DNA of 6,820 bases, taken from CALGLS01 sp047626155. GTDB lineage: Bacteria; Bacteroidota; Bacteroidia; Chitinophagales; Saprospiraceae. The first letter of the stretch is position 1. The number at the start of each line of letters is the position of its first letter. The stretch covers positions 1-6,820 of the forward strand of contig JBLHRR010000214.1 of NCBI GenBank assembly GCA_047626155.1, given 5' to 3'. The notes beneath the pieces are model-generated. The model did not search any database. It was not told the origin of the DNA and saw only the letters and a program-made list of their open reading frames with translations. Position numbers and translations under genes: made by a program. Positions 1 to 6,721 of the stretch are shown here, piece by piece.

Positions 1-3000
1 CATCTTGCCATTTGTAAGTACTTAATACATTGATCGGCTCAAACCCAGAAGCACGCATATCCTTCATATGGACATATTCCATCGTACGATCTACTCTCAG
101 TTCAATACGAACTTTCAATTTATCTCCAGGTTGTAATACTTCTGTTGAGCTTATTGGTTCGATGACTGGACCACGTGCCGTATTCGTTTCTTTGAACAAC
201 TGCTTCTTTAAAGTCAGCGGTGTTTCTTCGAAGGTGGTTATTTTATCCAAATCTTCAAAATATTGCCAGTAGACTGCGCCCCAGGCAACTACGCTGTTTG
301 GGTTTTCAACTTTGACCGTTCCCATACTCGGTGTCAAGGTTTTTCCATCCCAGTCTTTTTTGAAGTAGCCTGTACCTGCTTCCATTTCGGAAGGTTTGAC
401 CTCTATCTTTTTTCCACCCATTGTGATTTGAACAGGAGCATCCTCTAATAACCAATTGGCGCCTCTACTTAACAGCGCATAGACCGCAGCAGAAGTGGCT
501 TTGGTGGTCTTCCAATTATTGGTTTGTTTATTCTTCAATAGCCATACCTTCAAATCATCCACCGCTTTCGAATCATTGGCTACTTCATCAAAAACTTCAA
601 TCATCATCGCATGAGTTTCTATAGGCAATTGATACCAATTGTAACCACGACCGTATTTAAAATACATCCCCATTTCATCATTATGCAAGGCACGCTCTTT
701 AAAAGATTTGATCATCGCTTCCGTTGTTGTATTATCTTTGTTACGATGAAGGCCTAAGGCAAGCATTCCCTGTGCATAGATGTTTTTATTCACCCAGTAC
801 TTTTTGGCCTGACCGAAATAGTAGTCCACCACCTTCTGAGATGTTTTATTATATCCTCTGTCTAAGAAAAAAGAACGAGCGTAGAGATAATGAATGACCA
901 TATAACCTAAATGATCATCCTCCCACTTTGCTTTTCCTTCCTTCACCCTTTTTTCTAACTCCTTATAATGATGATCCAATTCGCCATCAATAAAAGCAAT
1001 CGCCTTATCTACAACTTTTCGATCCCTCTCGTTCTGCTGAATAGATTTTACACCCAAAGCATCCAAATGCCCCATTCCTTCTACGATATACTGTGTGATG
1101 TACCAGCTCTCTCTTCCGCCAGGGAACCAAGAGAACCCACCGTTGTTACTTTGGCGTTCTTCTATGGTTGTCATTGCTTGTTCCTGCTCATCTGCCATTC
1201 GTTGCAAGTCGAAGAGGATCCCGATGTTTTGCTTTTGCTGCTCCTCTGATTGCGCCGCTAATACCCAAGGCGTTTCCTCCAATAAGGCTGATTTCAATTC
1301 TTGATTCTTTGATAAATTGCTTTTCATTGCATCCGTTCCTTTCCACTTATCAAAAACCTGACGGACTTTCGGATGGGCATTTGCAACAGATGTAGCCAAA
1401 CTGTTAGCATAATATCTACTAAACACCTGTTCTGTACATTTGTAAGGATATTCCATCATATATGGTAGCGCTTGCACAGCATACCAAGCGGGATTAGACG
1501 TGAATTCTAAAGTTAGTTTATGATGTTTTAACGTATTGGAATTGCCCGCTTCCGCTAATTTAGTAAAGGTGAAATCCTTAGTTTCTTTTCCTCTGACCGG
1601 TAAAGGCATGGTTTCCGTCACTAGCATTCGGTTCGTCAAAACCGGAATGGTTGATTCTTCACCATCTGAGAAATTGCCAGCTTTTGCCACTACTCTGTGT
1701 GTAACAGCCATTACTTCTCCGAAAGGAATTTTCAAACGCCATTCTAACAAAGTTGACTGCCCTGGTTCTGCGGTAAACTCTTGTACAGCCTTCGCTATGC
1801 CCAACAATTCATTTACAGGCTGATTACTGATCGCATCAAATAAAGCTATTTGAGCAGAACCATTCATAGTCGCTTCAGTCAGGTTGCTAACTTTTGCAGT
1901 ATAAACAATTTCGTCTCCTTCTCGGAAAAAACGTGGAGCGTTTGGCATCACCATCAGGTCTTTCTGTGTAACTACTTCCTTAGTAATGGTTCCGGTTTGC
2001 AAATCTTTGGTATGTGCAAACCCGAGGAATTTCCAACGCGTTAGCGCTTCATTCATTTTAAAAGAGAAGATGATGTTTCCGTCTTTGTCTGTTTTCAATT
2101 CCGGAAGGAAGAAAACGGTTTCGTTGAGGTTTGTCCTTACTGCGATGTCGTCGAGAGAACCGGAATTTTCATCTTGGTCTTTGCTAGCCACATTTCCTTG
2201 TGTATTAGATTTAAGATCCGTAGCTGCTTCATCGGCAAACACTACGTCTTCTACTGCTTCAGTATCCATTGACATCATCGCTAACTCTTCCGCTACAGGC
2301 GGTTCGACATTAGATAGTGTTCTTGCTGCACTCACATTATAGAGTCTATTCACTATTTGACCTCGATCATCAAAACGCAAACCGAACATATTCAAATATC
2401 GATAAGACCGGTTGAGATATGGATAATTCGGTCTGTCCCAATTCGCCATAACGCGGCCATGCGTCTGCCTGAAGTTGGAAGTACTCACATATGTCCTACG
2501 ACCGAAAGTTGGATAAAAAGAATTATTGAAGACATTCGACTGGAATACATCCAAAGATGCATCGTACATCGTCGCAACCATTTCAGCAGCTACTTTGTCT
2601 TTTTGAGCACCTGATATCTTAATCTGCCATTCCTCATCCTGCCCAGGATATAATTTGTCTCGGAAGGTTGACATTTCTACTGTAAGCTCTTTGTTGGAAA
2701 ACGGTACTTGAATGGTTTCGGCTCTTTGATAAAAACGATTGTCTTTAACGAAATGGAGGTAGTAGTGCAAATTACCTCTATGTTTTTCTTCGATGTTCAA
2801 AGTCAGCTTCTTCAGGCTATTAGCTTGAATCCATTCTTCTTTCTGAATTTTCTCTTTATGTTCTATTTGATGAAAAACATAGATTGGTTTGGCGGCAGAA
2901 CCGATGTAGTAGTTCGCCGTTTCTCCGGGTTCGTACTTTGACTTTGCAGTATAGTGGAATTGCATGTCATCGAATGGCAAAGCCTGATCTTCCAAGTCGA

Positions 3001-5923
3001 ATAGTTTAAAATATTTTCTAACCACAACTGGAACACCATACTTATCTGCGGTAGTCAACTCTAAGAAATAAGCACCTGCTGGCAAATTCAATGCTTTCAC
3101 ATCAATGGTTTTAGCATCAGCGGTATTAAAATCTAAAGTGCCCACTATTTCGTTTTCTTTCCAGTTTGCAATCTTATCAGCGCCTTTGTAAGCATATTGT
3201 TCAAAATCAGACTGATGTTCTTTTTCGGTAAGCAACCATAAGTCGGTTTGTGACCAATAACGTTTGATGTAAGGTCGCTTTGGACTTTGCAATGACTTAA
3301 TCACCACCTTCCCTTTCGCCGCTTCATCCTGTCCACTAAAGTTTTTGGCAGTGATTTTAATTTGCTTAAAGCTATCCCGCTCCATCTGTGTCCCTAACAA
3401 TACATCTGCTTTCAGCGCCACATAGCCAATGGTAACTGAGCCCGATGAAGAATGAGTTTCTCCAGTGATATCAACCACATCTGCAGAAATGGTGTAGGTA
3501 AATACCGGCTGGTCTTCTTTCTTAGCCGTTCTATCTGCTTTTGCCTGAAAAGGAATTTCAAAAGTACCGTCTGTTTTAGTGGTGGTTTCACCAAAAGCAA
3601 TTTCTTCAGACTGCCCACGATGAGGACGGAAGTAATAACCATAGCGCCACCAGGGAAAGTATGGATAAGAAACATTTCGAACTACGCGATAACTCACTTT
3701 TGCCCCATCAATAACGGAGCCCGCAAATGCCTTCGCTAATCCGGTTACCTTTAATTCATCTTCCAATTTATAAGAACCTTCCAATGGATTTATCTTCACT
3801 TCAAACTTTGGCCGCTTGTATTCTTCAACTCTAAAACTAACAGACTGAGAGCCTACAGAAGACTGAATTCGCATAGAACCCAATAATCCAGACTTCGGCG
3901 CTGTAAACGATCCATGCACTGTGCCGAAGGCATTGGTCTGCATTTTTTTAGAATCTACCTCCTGTCTGTTCGCATCAAGGAAAGTAACCACTATCGGTTC
4001 ATTGGTCAATATCCGTGGCATTCTTTCTTCATCCTTCTCCAATGCCAATGCCTTGAAAAATACCGTTTGTCCAGGACGGTATATTTTTCGATCCAAGAAA
4101 AATTCCGTGTGTTGGTATTTATTGAGGTTTCTATTATTCGGATAATTTGAAAAGTGATCATCGAGGTCCAGTTCGTCTTTTCCTTTCTGGAAAACGACTT
4201 TCAAATTATTTCGCTTAGAGGCCTCCGGGCGAATAATTCCATTGGCATCAGATATTTTTGAGCCTACCTTATTAAAAATCTGCATTCTCTTTTCGCGGTT
4301 ATATTCCCCCTTAAAAAAGGTAGCTTTAACGTCTGCCATCGGTGCTCCTGTTGTTCGATCTACCACCACATATTGCCCCCCGCTGCTCCCACGCTCTCCT
4401 TGCTGCCACCAATAAGCAATATCGGAAACATTGGTAAATGTATATGCCAACATATTGTTATCATACTTAAAGTCAGCATCTGTCGAAGCAATTAGAACAT
4501 AAGACCCTAAGGGCAAACCTTCAGCCTTGGCTTCTATGCTGTGATTCTGGTAATCCTCAGTAGAAGGCCATTCCGTCTGCCAATTTTTGACAGGGTCAAG
4601 CTTTCTAAGCAATTTTGAAATTTCGCTTTGATCGCTGCGTTGGATTTTCTGTTTTTGCTCCTTTGAAATTACAGCAATTCTAAACCAAACTTTATTGACA
4701 TTTTGAACATCCAATTTTAAAAGGAAAGGCTGATTCGGTACATTAACCAATTCAGCAGTCACGTTGAGACTTTTAGATTCTAATTGAGATTTTAGACGCT
4801 GTGCTTGTTGTCCACCATAGGATTTTGGAAATTTAGAAATTGCCTCTTTATATAAATCAATTGCTTTTTTATTTTCAAATCGGTGTTTTTCATCACCTGA
4901 AGAAGGATCAAATTGGCCCCCTAAGTCCCTATGGTGTTGAGCCATCAAGTTCATTATTTCGGCAGAAGCGGGATCAGCAGCATACTTATTTTTAAGCGTT
5001 TTCAAAGCTTCATAATAAATGGTATTCTTATCTCCTACTATCGAATGGCCTTTAGCAAAGCTGAGTCTTTTTAGATCGGCATCAATCAAGGCAGCAGGAT
5101 CTTCGTCCTCTACATGACGTTCAATTAACTCTTGTAACAATATTAGTGCATTGTACTTTCCAGAGCTAGAATCTTTTGTTTCAAAGGTCTTTTTTGCGAA
5201 AACAGCTGCCGGATCAAAAATGGCAAGATCGTCAAGGTAAAAACGGAAGGCGGGTTGTGTTAGATAGCTTTGCTCATTCGTAAAGTAGTCAATGGCCCGA
5301 TGAGCGAGAAAGTCAAAAAGAGAAGGTCGAAGTTTGTCACTCTCTTGACCATCTTTGGTAATAGCGTTAAAATCCGTGATGGACACTTGGCGCAATCTAG
5401 GATTACTCACCGATTTCTGATACAGCTCCATAGACTTTTGCGCAAACTGATCTATGGTCCAGGTCTTCAAATCTTTATTATCGAAACTCACCGTATTCGT
5501 TCGATCCTGAATTTTCCAGCGCTGATTTTGTAAATATTGATTATAAGCTTCCCCTAAAATAGAATTTAACACTGCATCTACAGGAAAGGAAGCCTTCTTC
5601 AACTCTTCCTCTAATCTAATAATAGCATTCCCCGACCCATATTCTTCCAATTGCGATTGGTACTTTGACCGATACAAGAGGCACTTCACCGTTTGGGCAG
5701 GGTTTATATCTTCCCGTGCTTTAGTCAGTAGTAAATTTACTTTTTCCAACGCTGATTTAGGCAACCGCTGACTTTCCAAAGAATCAATGGTTTTCCAGGC
5801 TTGTTCGTAATCGTTGACATTAAAAGAGTCCATAATAGGGGCTATTTTTTTCGACTTAAAGCTACAACACAAGAGGGAGGTAAGCAGAAATAATCCGGCT
5901 AAAAGGATGGGCAGCTTTTTCAT
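1..5923 (-). CDS. Alpha-2-macroglobulin family lipoprotein with thioester domain (3' end cut by window edge)
   Basis: A single frame runs from the ATG at 5923-5921 to the left edge (1974 codons, no stop or frameshift). Bacterial A2M proteins are thought to be envelope protease traps: cleavage of a bait segment exposes a thioester that covalently captures the attacker. Visible layout: signal peptide with Cys19-Cys20; helical, repeat-like region about 28-380; beta domains from about 385; a Val-Val-Asp-Arg strand domain near 510; MG2 with the signature R616-P-G-Q; a further MG domain starting at Y-K-R704-P-K-F; a bait-region-type domain with L-Y-P1093-G-Q; a variable segment about 1136-1264; the A2M/MG7 domain from N1267 including L-T-R-W1297; a thioester domain with C1496-T-E-Q1499, S-W-F-P1601-G-G and P-I-E-T-H1771; and a C-terminal receptor-binding-like domain that is cut off. 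By family length perhaps 60-100 residues are missing. The gene is divergent from rlmH. No pbpC, a common partner of bacterial A2M, is visible, but the downstream side lies outside the window. Family assignment is secure; the protease-trap role is inferred from the family. Confidence 0.95.
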   Translation of the reverse strand, partial: MKKLPILLAGLFLLTSLLCCSFKSKKIAPIMDSFNVNDYEQAWKTIDSLESQRLPKSALEKVNLLLTKAREDINPAQTVKCLLYRSKYQSQLEEYGSGNAIIRLEEELKKASFPVDAVLNSILGEAYNQYLQNQRWKIQDRTNTVSFDNKDLKTWTIDQFAQKSMELYQKSVSNPRLRQVSITDFNAITKDGQESDKLRPSLFDFLAHRAIDYFTNEQSYLTQPAFRFYLDDLAIFDPAAVFAKKTFETKDSSSGKYNALILLQELIERHVEDEDPAALIDADLKRLSFAKGHSIVGDKNTIYYEALKTLKNKYAADPASAEIMNLMAQHHRDLGGQFDPSSGDEKHRFENKKAIDLYKEAISKFPKSYGGQQAQRLKSQLESKSLNVTAELVNVPNQPFLLKLDVQNVNKVWFRIAVISKEQKQKIQRSDQSEISKLLRKLDPVKNWQTEWPSTEDYQNHSIEAKAEGLPLGSYVLIASTDADFKYDNNMLAYTFTNVSDIAYWWQQGERGSSGGQYVVVDRTTGAPMADVKATFFKGEYNREKRMQIFNKVGSKISDANGIIRPEASKRNNLKVVFQKGKDELDLDDHFSNYPNNRNLNKYQHTEFFLDRKIYRPGQTVFFKALALEKDEERMPRILTNEPIVVTFLDANRQEVDSKKMQTNAFGTVHGSFTAPKSGLLGSMRIQSSVGSQSVSFRVEEYKRPKFEVKINPLEGSYKLEDELKVTGLAKAFAGSVIDGAKVSYRVVRNVSYPYFPWWRYGYYFRPHRGQSEEIAFGETTTKTDGTFEIPFQAKADRTAKKEDQPVFTYTISADVVDITGETHSSSGSVTIGYVALKADVLLGTQMERDSFKQIKITAKNFSGQDEAAKGKVVIKSLQSPKRPYIKRYWSQTDLWLLTEKEHQSDFEQYAYKGADKIANWKENEIVGTLDFNTADAKTIDVKALNLPAGAYFLELTTADKYGVPVVVRKYFKLFDLEDQALPFDDMQFHYTAKSKYEPGETANYYIGSAAKPIYVFHQIEHKEKIQKEEWIQANSLKKLTLNIEEKHRGNLHYYLHFVKDNRFYQRAETIQVPFSNKELTVEMSTFRDKLYPGQDEEWQIKISGAQKDKVAAEMVATMYDASLDVFQSNVFNNSFYPTFGRRTYVSTSNFRQTHGRVMANWDRPNYPYLNRSYRYLNMFGLRFDDRGQIVNRLYNVSAARTLSNVEPPVAEELAMMSMDTEAVEDVVFADEAATDLKSNTQGNVASKDQDENSGSLDDIAVRTNLNETVFFLPELKTDKDGNIIFSFKMNEALTRWKFLGFAHTKDLQTGTITKEVVTQKDLMVMPNAPRFFREGDEIVYTAKVSNLTEATMNGSAQIALFDAISNQPVNELLGIAKAVQEFTAEPGQSTLLEWRLKIPFGEVMAVTHRVVAKAGNFSDGEESTIPVLTNRMLVTETMPLPVRGKETKDFTFTKLAEAGNSNTLKHHKLTLEFTSNPAWYAVQALPYMMEYPYKCTEQVFSRYYANSLATSVANAHPKVRQVFDKWKGTDAMKSNLSKNQELKSALLEETPWVLAAQSEEQQKQNIGILFDLQRMADEQEQAMTTIEERQSNNGGFSWFPGGRESWYITQYIVEGMGHLDALGVKSIQQNERDRKVVDKAIAFIDGELDHHYKELEKRVKEGKAKWEDDHLGYMVIHYLYARSFFLDRGYNKTSQKVVDYYFGQAKKYWVNKNIYAQGMLALGLHRNKDNTTTEAMIKSFKERALHNDEMGMYFKYGRGYNWYQLPIETHAMMIEVFDEVANDSKAVDDLKVWLLKNKQTNNWKTTKATSAAVYALLSRGANWLLEDAPVQITMGGKKIEVKPSEMEAGTGYFKKDWDGKTLTPSMGTVKVENPNSVVAWGAVYWQYFEDLDKITTFEETPLTLKKQLFKETNTARGPVIEPISSTEVLQPGDKLKVRIELRVDRTMEYVHMKDMRASGFEPINVLSTYKWQD
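1427..1438 (-). other. Thioester motif Cys-Thr-Glu-Gln of the A2M protein (residues 1496-1499)
   Basis: Codons TGT-ACA-GAA-CAG encode Cys1496-Thr-Glu-Gln1499 within the context M-E-Y-P-Y-K-C-T-E-Q-V-F-S-R-Y-Y. In the family the Cys thiol and the Gln side chain of C-x-E-Q form the internal thioester that traps proteases. Both residues are present, so this is predicted to be a thioester-competent member and not one of the thioester-less A2M variants. The flanking aromatic and Phe-Ser-Arg-Tyr-Tyr context matches Bacteroidota members as I recall them. Confidence 0.85.
2132..2335 (-). other. Acidic low-complexity segment in the bait-region position of the A2M protein (residues 1197-1264)
   Basis: These 68 residues lie between the bait-region-type domain and the A2M/MG7 domain that starts at Asn1267. 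They contain 15 Asp/Glu and only 4 Arg/Lys, with many Ala, Ser, Val and Met and almost no aromatic residues, so they are probably disordered. The bait region of A2M proteins is the exposed, fast-evolving stretch that target proteases cut, and it sits just N-terminal of the A2M signature domain. The assignment here rests on position and composition only. Confidence 0.5.
4784..5842 (-). other. Helical N-terminal region of the A2M protein (about residues 28-380)
   Basis: After the lipobox come about 350 residues that read as successive amphipathic helices rich in Leu, Lys, Glu, Ala and Tyr, with few Gly or Pro. Examples are the Lys/Glu/Leu-rich stretch around residue 110 and a tetratricopeptide-like stretch just before residue 380 (K-A-I-D-L-Y-K-E-A-I pattern followed by F-P-K-S). 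Beta-type sequence begins near Ser385. Such an all-helical region ahead of the first macroglobulin domain is common in Bacteroidota A2M proteins and may serve as a spacer or protein-binding scaffold. TPR-like character is my reading of the pattern and was not tested by a profile search. Confidence 0.6.
5864..5923 (-). other. Signal peptide with atypical lipobox of the A2M protein
   Basis: Residues 1-20 are Met-Lys-Lys, then a hydrophobic stretch rich in Leu (4-18), then Cys19-Cys20 followed by Ser-Phe-Lys-Ser-Lys-Lys. This fits a signal peptidase II substrate. The box is unusual: if Cys20 is lipidated the -1 residue is Cys, and if Cys19 is lipidated the -1 residue is Leu, whereas Gly, Ala or Ser is usual. 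The residues after the Cys are basic, not the acidic patch known as the surface-export signal of Bacteroidota lipoproteins, so a periplasm-facing anchor is the better guess. The start is chosen because it opens directly into this signal; the A-rich leader just upstream has no Shine-Dalgarno, which is normal in the phylum. Confidence 0.75.
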
Positions 5924-5974
5924 AGATTGTTGTTTTAGATGACTGATTTTGTTTGACAATATAGGTATTTTTTG

Positions 5975-5991
5975 GGTAACCGCAGCGGCGC
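5975..5991 (+). repeat. Left arm of a 17-bp inverted repeat
   Basis: The sequence GGTAACCGCAGCGGCGC is the reverse complement of 6179-6195 with one mismatch (16/17). It lies about 50 bp upstream of the A2M start codon. It overlaps a short direct repeat, GGCGCTAC, found at 5987-5994 and again at 5998-6005 (11-bp period). Its GC content contrasts sharply with the AT-rich flank. It could be one terminus of a small non-autonomous element, a palindromic intergenic repeat, or an operator half; the sequence alone does not decide. Confidence 0.6.
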
Positions 5992-6022
5992 TACGAAGGC
6001 GCTACTTAAGCGAATGTTACTC

Positions 6023-6049
6023 TTGTTTATAACGTTTACGATATCTTTT
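6023..6049 (+). promoter_or_regulatory. Weak candidate promoter for rlmH
   Basis: TTG at 6023-6025 is followed after 16 bases by TATCTTTT at 6042-6049. This resembles the Bacteroidota promoter pattern (TTG near -33, TAnnTTTG near -7) with one mismatch in the -7 element and a slightly short spacer. It would leave a leader of about 190 bases before the start at 6248, long for a small housekeeping gene, and the leader would contain the right arm of the inverted repeat. In AT-rich DNA such matches arise by chance, so this is only a suggestion. Confidence 0.2.
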
Positions 6050-6178
6050 TCAAATATCTGTTTGCCTTTATAGATGCGGTGTTCAGAGAAATGGCGTTTG
6101 AGTCTATGAGATTAACCTTTTATTAACTGTATTTAGTCTAACTCCAACGGTGCTATGGCAAAAACGCTGCGGTTCTTG

Positions 6179-6195
6179 GCGCCGTTGCGGTTACC
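6179..6195 (-). repeat. Right arm of the 17-bp inverted repeat
   Basis: The plus-strand sequence GCGCCGTTGCGGTTACC pairs with 5975-5991 at 16 of 17 positions, giving an outer span of 221 bp. A related partial copy precedes it: CGCTGCGGTT at 6165-6174, the exact reverse complement of 5978-5987, against CGTTGCGGTT at 6183-6192, an 18-bp step. This arm lies inside the in-frame extension upstream of the preferred rlmH start, which argues that the extension is not coding. I see no target-site duplication outside the arms. Confidence 0.6.
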
Positions 6196-6247
6196 TCCTC
6201 GCATCTTAGCAAAAAACACTATATTCGCCACCGAAAAACACCAACGT

Positions 6248-6721
6248 ATGAAGATAGAATTTTCGGTAGTCGGAAAAACGAATGAGTCTTACCTTCGGGA
6301 GGGTGCTGCTATTTTCGAGAAGCGACTGAAACATTACAATCCTTTTGAGGTTATTTATATCCCGGATGTAAAGAATGGAGGTAAATTGTCGGCGGAGCAA
6401 TTGAAAGAGAAAGAGGGCGAAGCGATATTGGGACGTTTGCAAACGGATGACCTACTGGTTTTATTGGATGAACAAGGTAAGATGTACACGTCGGAAGAAT
6501 TTGCTGAGCAGTTGGAGAAGCTATTTCAAAGCGGTGGTCGTAGGATAGTGTTTCAAGTAGGTGGTGCTTTTGGCTTTTCCAAGGCTGTTTATGAAAGAGC
6601 CAATCGTAAAATAGCGCTGTCTCCAATGACCTTTTCGCATCAGATGGTGCGGGTGTTTTTCCTAGAGCAATTGTACAGGGGCTTTAGTATTTTAAGGAAT
6701 GAGAAGTACCATAACCGTTAA
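6248..6721 (+). CDS. rlmH: 23S rRNA (pseudouridine(1915)-N(3))-methyltransferase RlmH
   Basis: RlmH uses S-adenosylmethionine to methylate N3 of pseudouridine 1915 in helix 69 of 23S rRNA, a late step on assembled 70S ribosomes in the cytoplasm. The product is 157 residues, the normal family size (about 155-160). It begins with the family opening M-K-I-x-x-x-V-V-G-K10. The SPOUT fold signatures follow in order: L-L-D74-E-Q-G-K78; the glycine loop Q-V-G105-G-A-F-G109-F-S; S125-P-M-T128-F-S-H131-Q-M-V-R; E140-Q-L-Y-R144; and the C-terminal Y154-H155 pair used at the active site. I chose the ATG at 6248 over an in-frame ATG at 6155 because family members start at this position and the extra 31 residues resemble nothing in the family. 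No clear Shine-Dalgarno precedes either start. The gene is monocistronic as far as the window shows and divergent from the A2M gene. Confidence 0.95.
   Translation: MKIEFSVVGKTNESYLREGAAIFEKRLKHYNPFEVIYIPDVKNGGKLSAEQLKEKEGEAILGRLQTDDLLVLLDEQGKMYTSEEFAEQLEKLFQSGGRRIVFQVGGAFGFSKAVYERANRKIALSPMTFSHQMVRVFFLEQLYRGFSILRNEKYHNR

Larger units (their letters stand above)
5924..6247. other. Divergent intergenic region between the A2M gene and rlmH
   Basis: This 324-bp stretch separates two start codons on opposite strands, so it should hold promoters for both genes. Most of it is AT-rich. Two patches, about 5975-6005 and 6160-6200, are distinctly GC-rich and form an inverted repeat (separate entries). 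No tRNA-like fold, riboswitch or strong terminator is apparent by eye. A frame open from an ATG at 6155 runs into rlmH but is not favoured as coding. ATTAAC occurs twice with an 11-bp period at 6111-6116 and 6122-6127. Confidence 0.8.

Noticed and set aside
30..448. Short plus-strand frames near the left edge
   Set aside because: They overlap the C-terminal part of the A2M gene on the opposite strand and resemble no known protein.
3412..3675. Minus-strand frame of 87 codons within the A2M gene
   Set aside because: It is in a different frame from the A2M coding frame, which is uninterrupted and domain-supported across the same bases.
968..4150. Several plus-strand open frames of 60-120 codons opposite the large minus-strand gene
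   Set aside because: They lie antisense to a continuous frame with clear A2M domains. They show no family signatures and have the skewed Ser/Phe/Cys-rich composition of antisense shadows.
5957..5963. TATATTG on the minus strand as a -7 promoter element for the A2M gene
   Set aside because: It lacks one base of the TAnnTTTG pattern and no TTG lies at a suitable distance upstream, so the match is too weak to list.
5924..6247. A small RNA or riboswitch in the divergent intergenic region
   Set aside because: No recognisable conserved core, tRNA arms or terminator. The only strong structure is the widely spaced inverted repeat, which is reported separately.
6206..6626. Two minus-strand frames opposite rlmH
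   Set aside because: They are antisense to a complete, well-recognised RlmH and carry no recognisable motifs.
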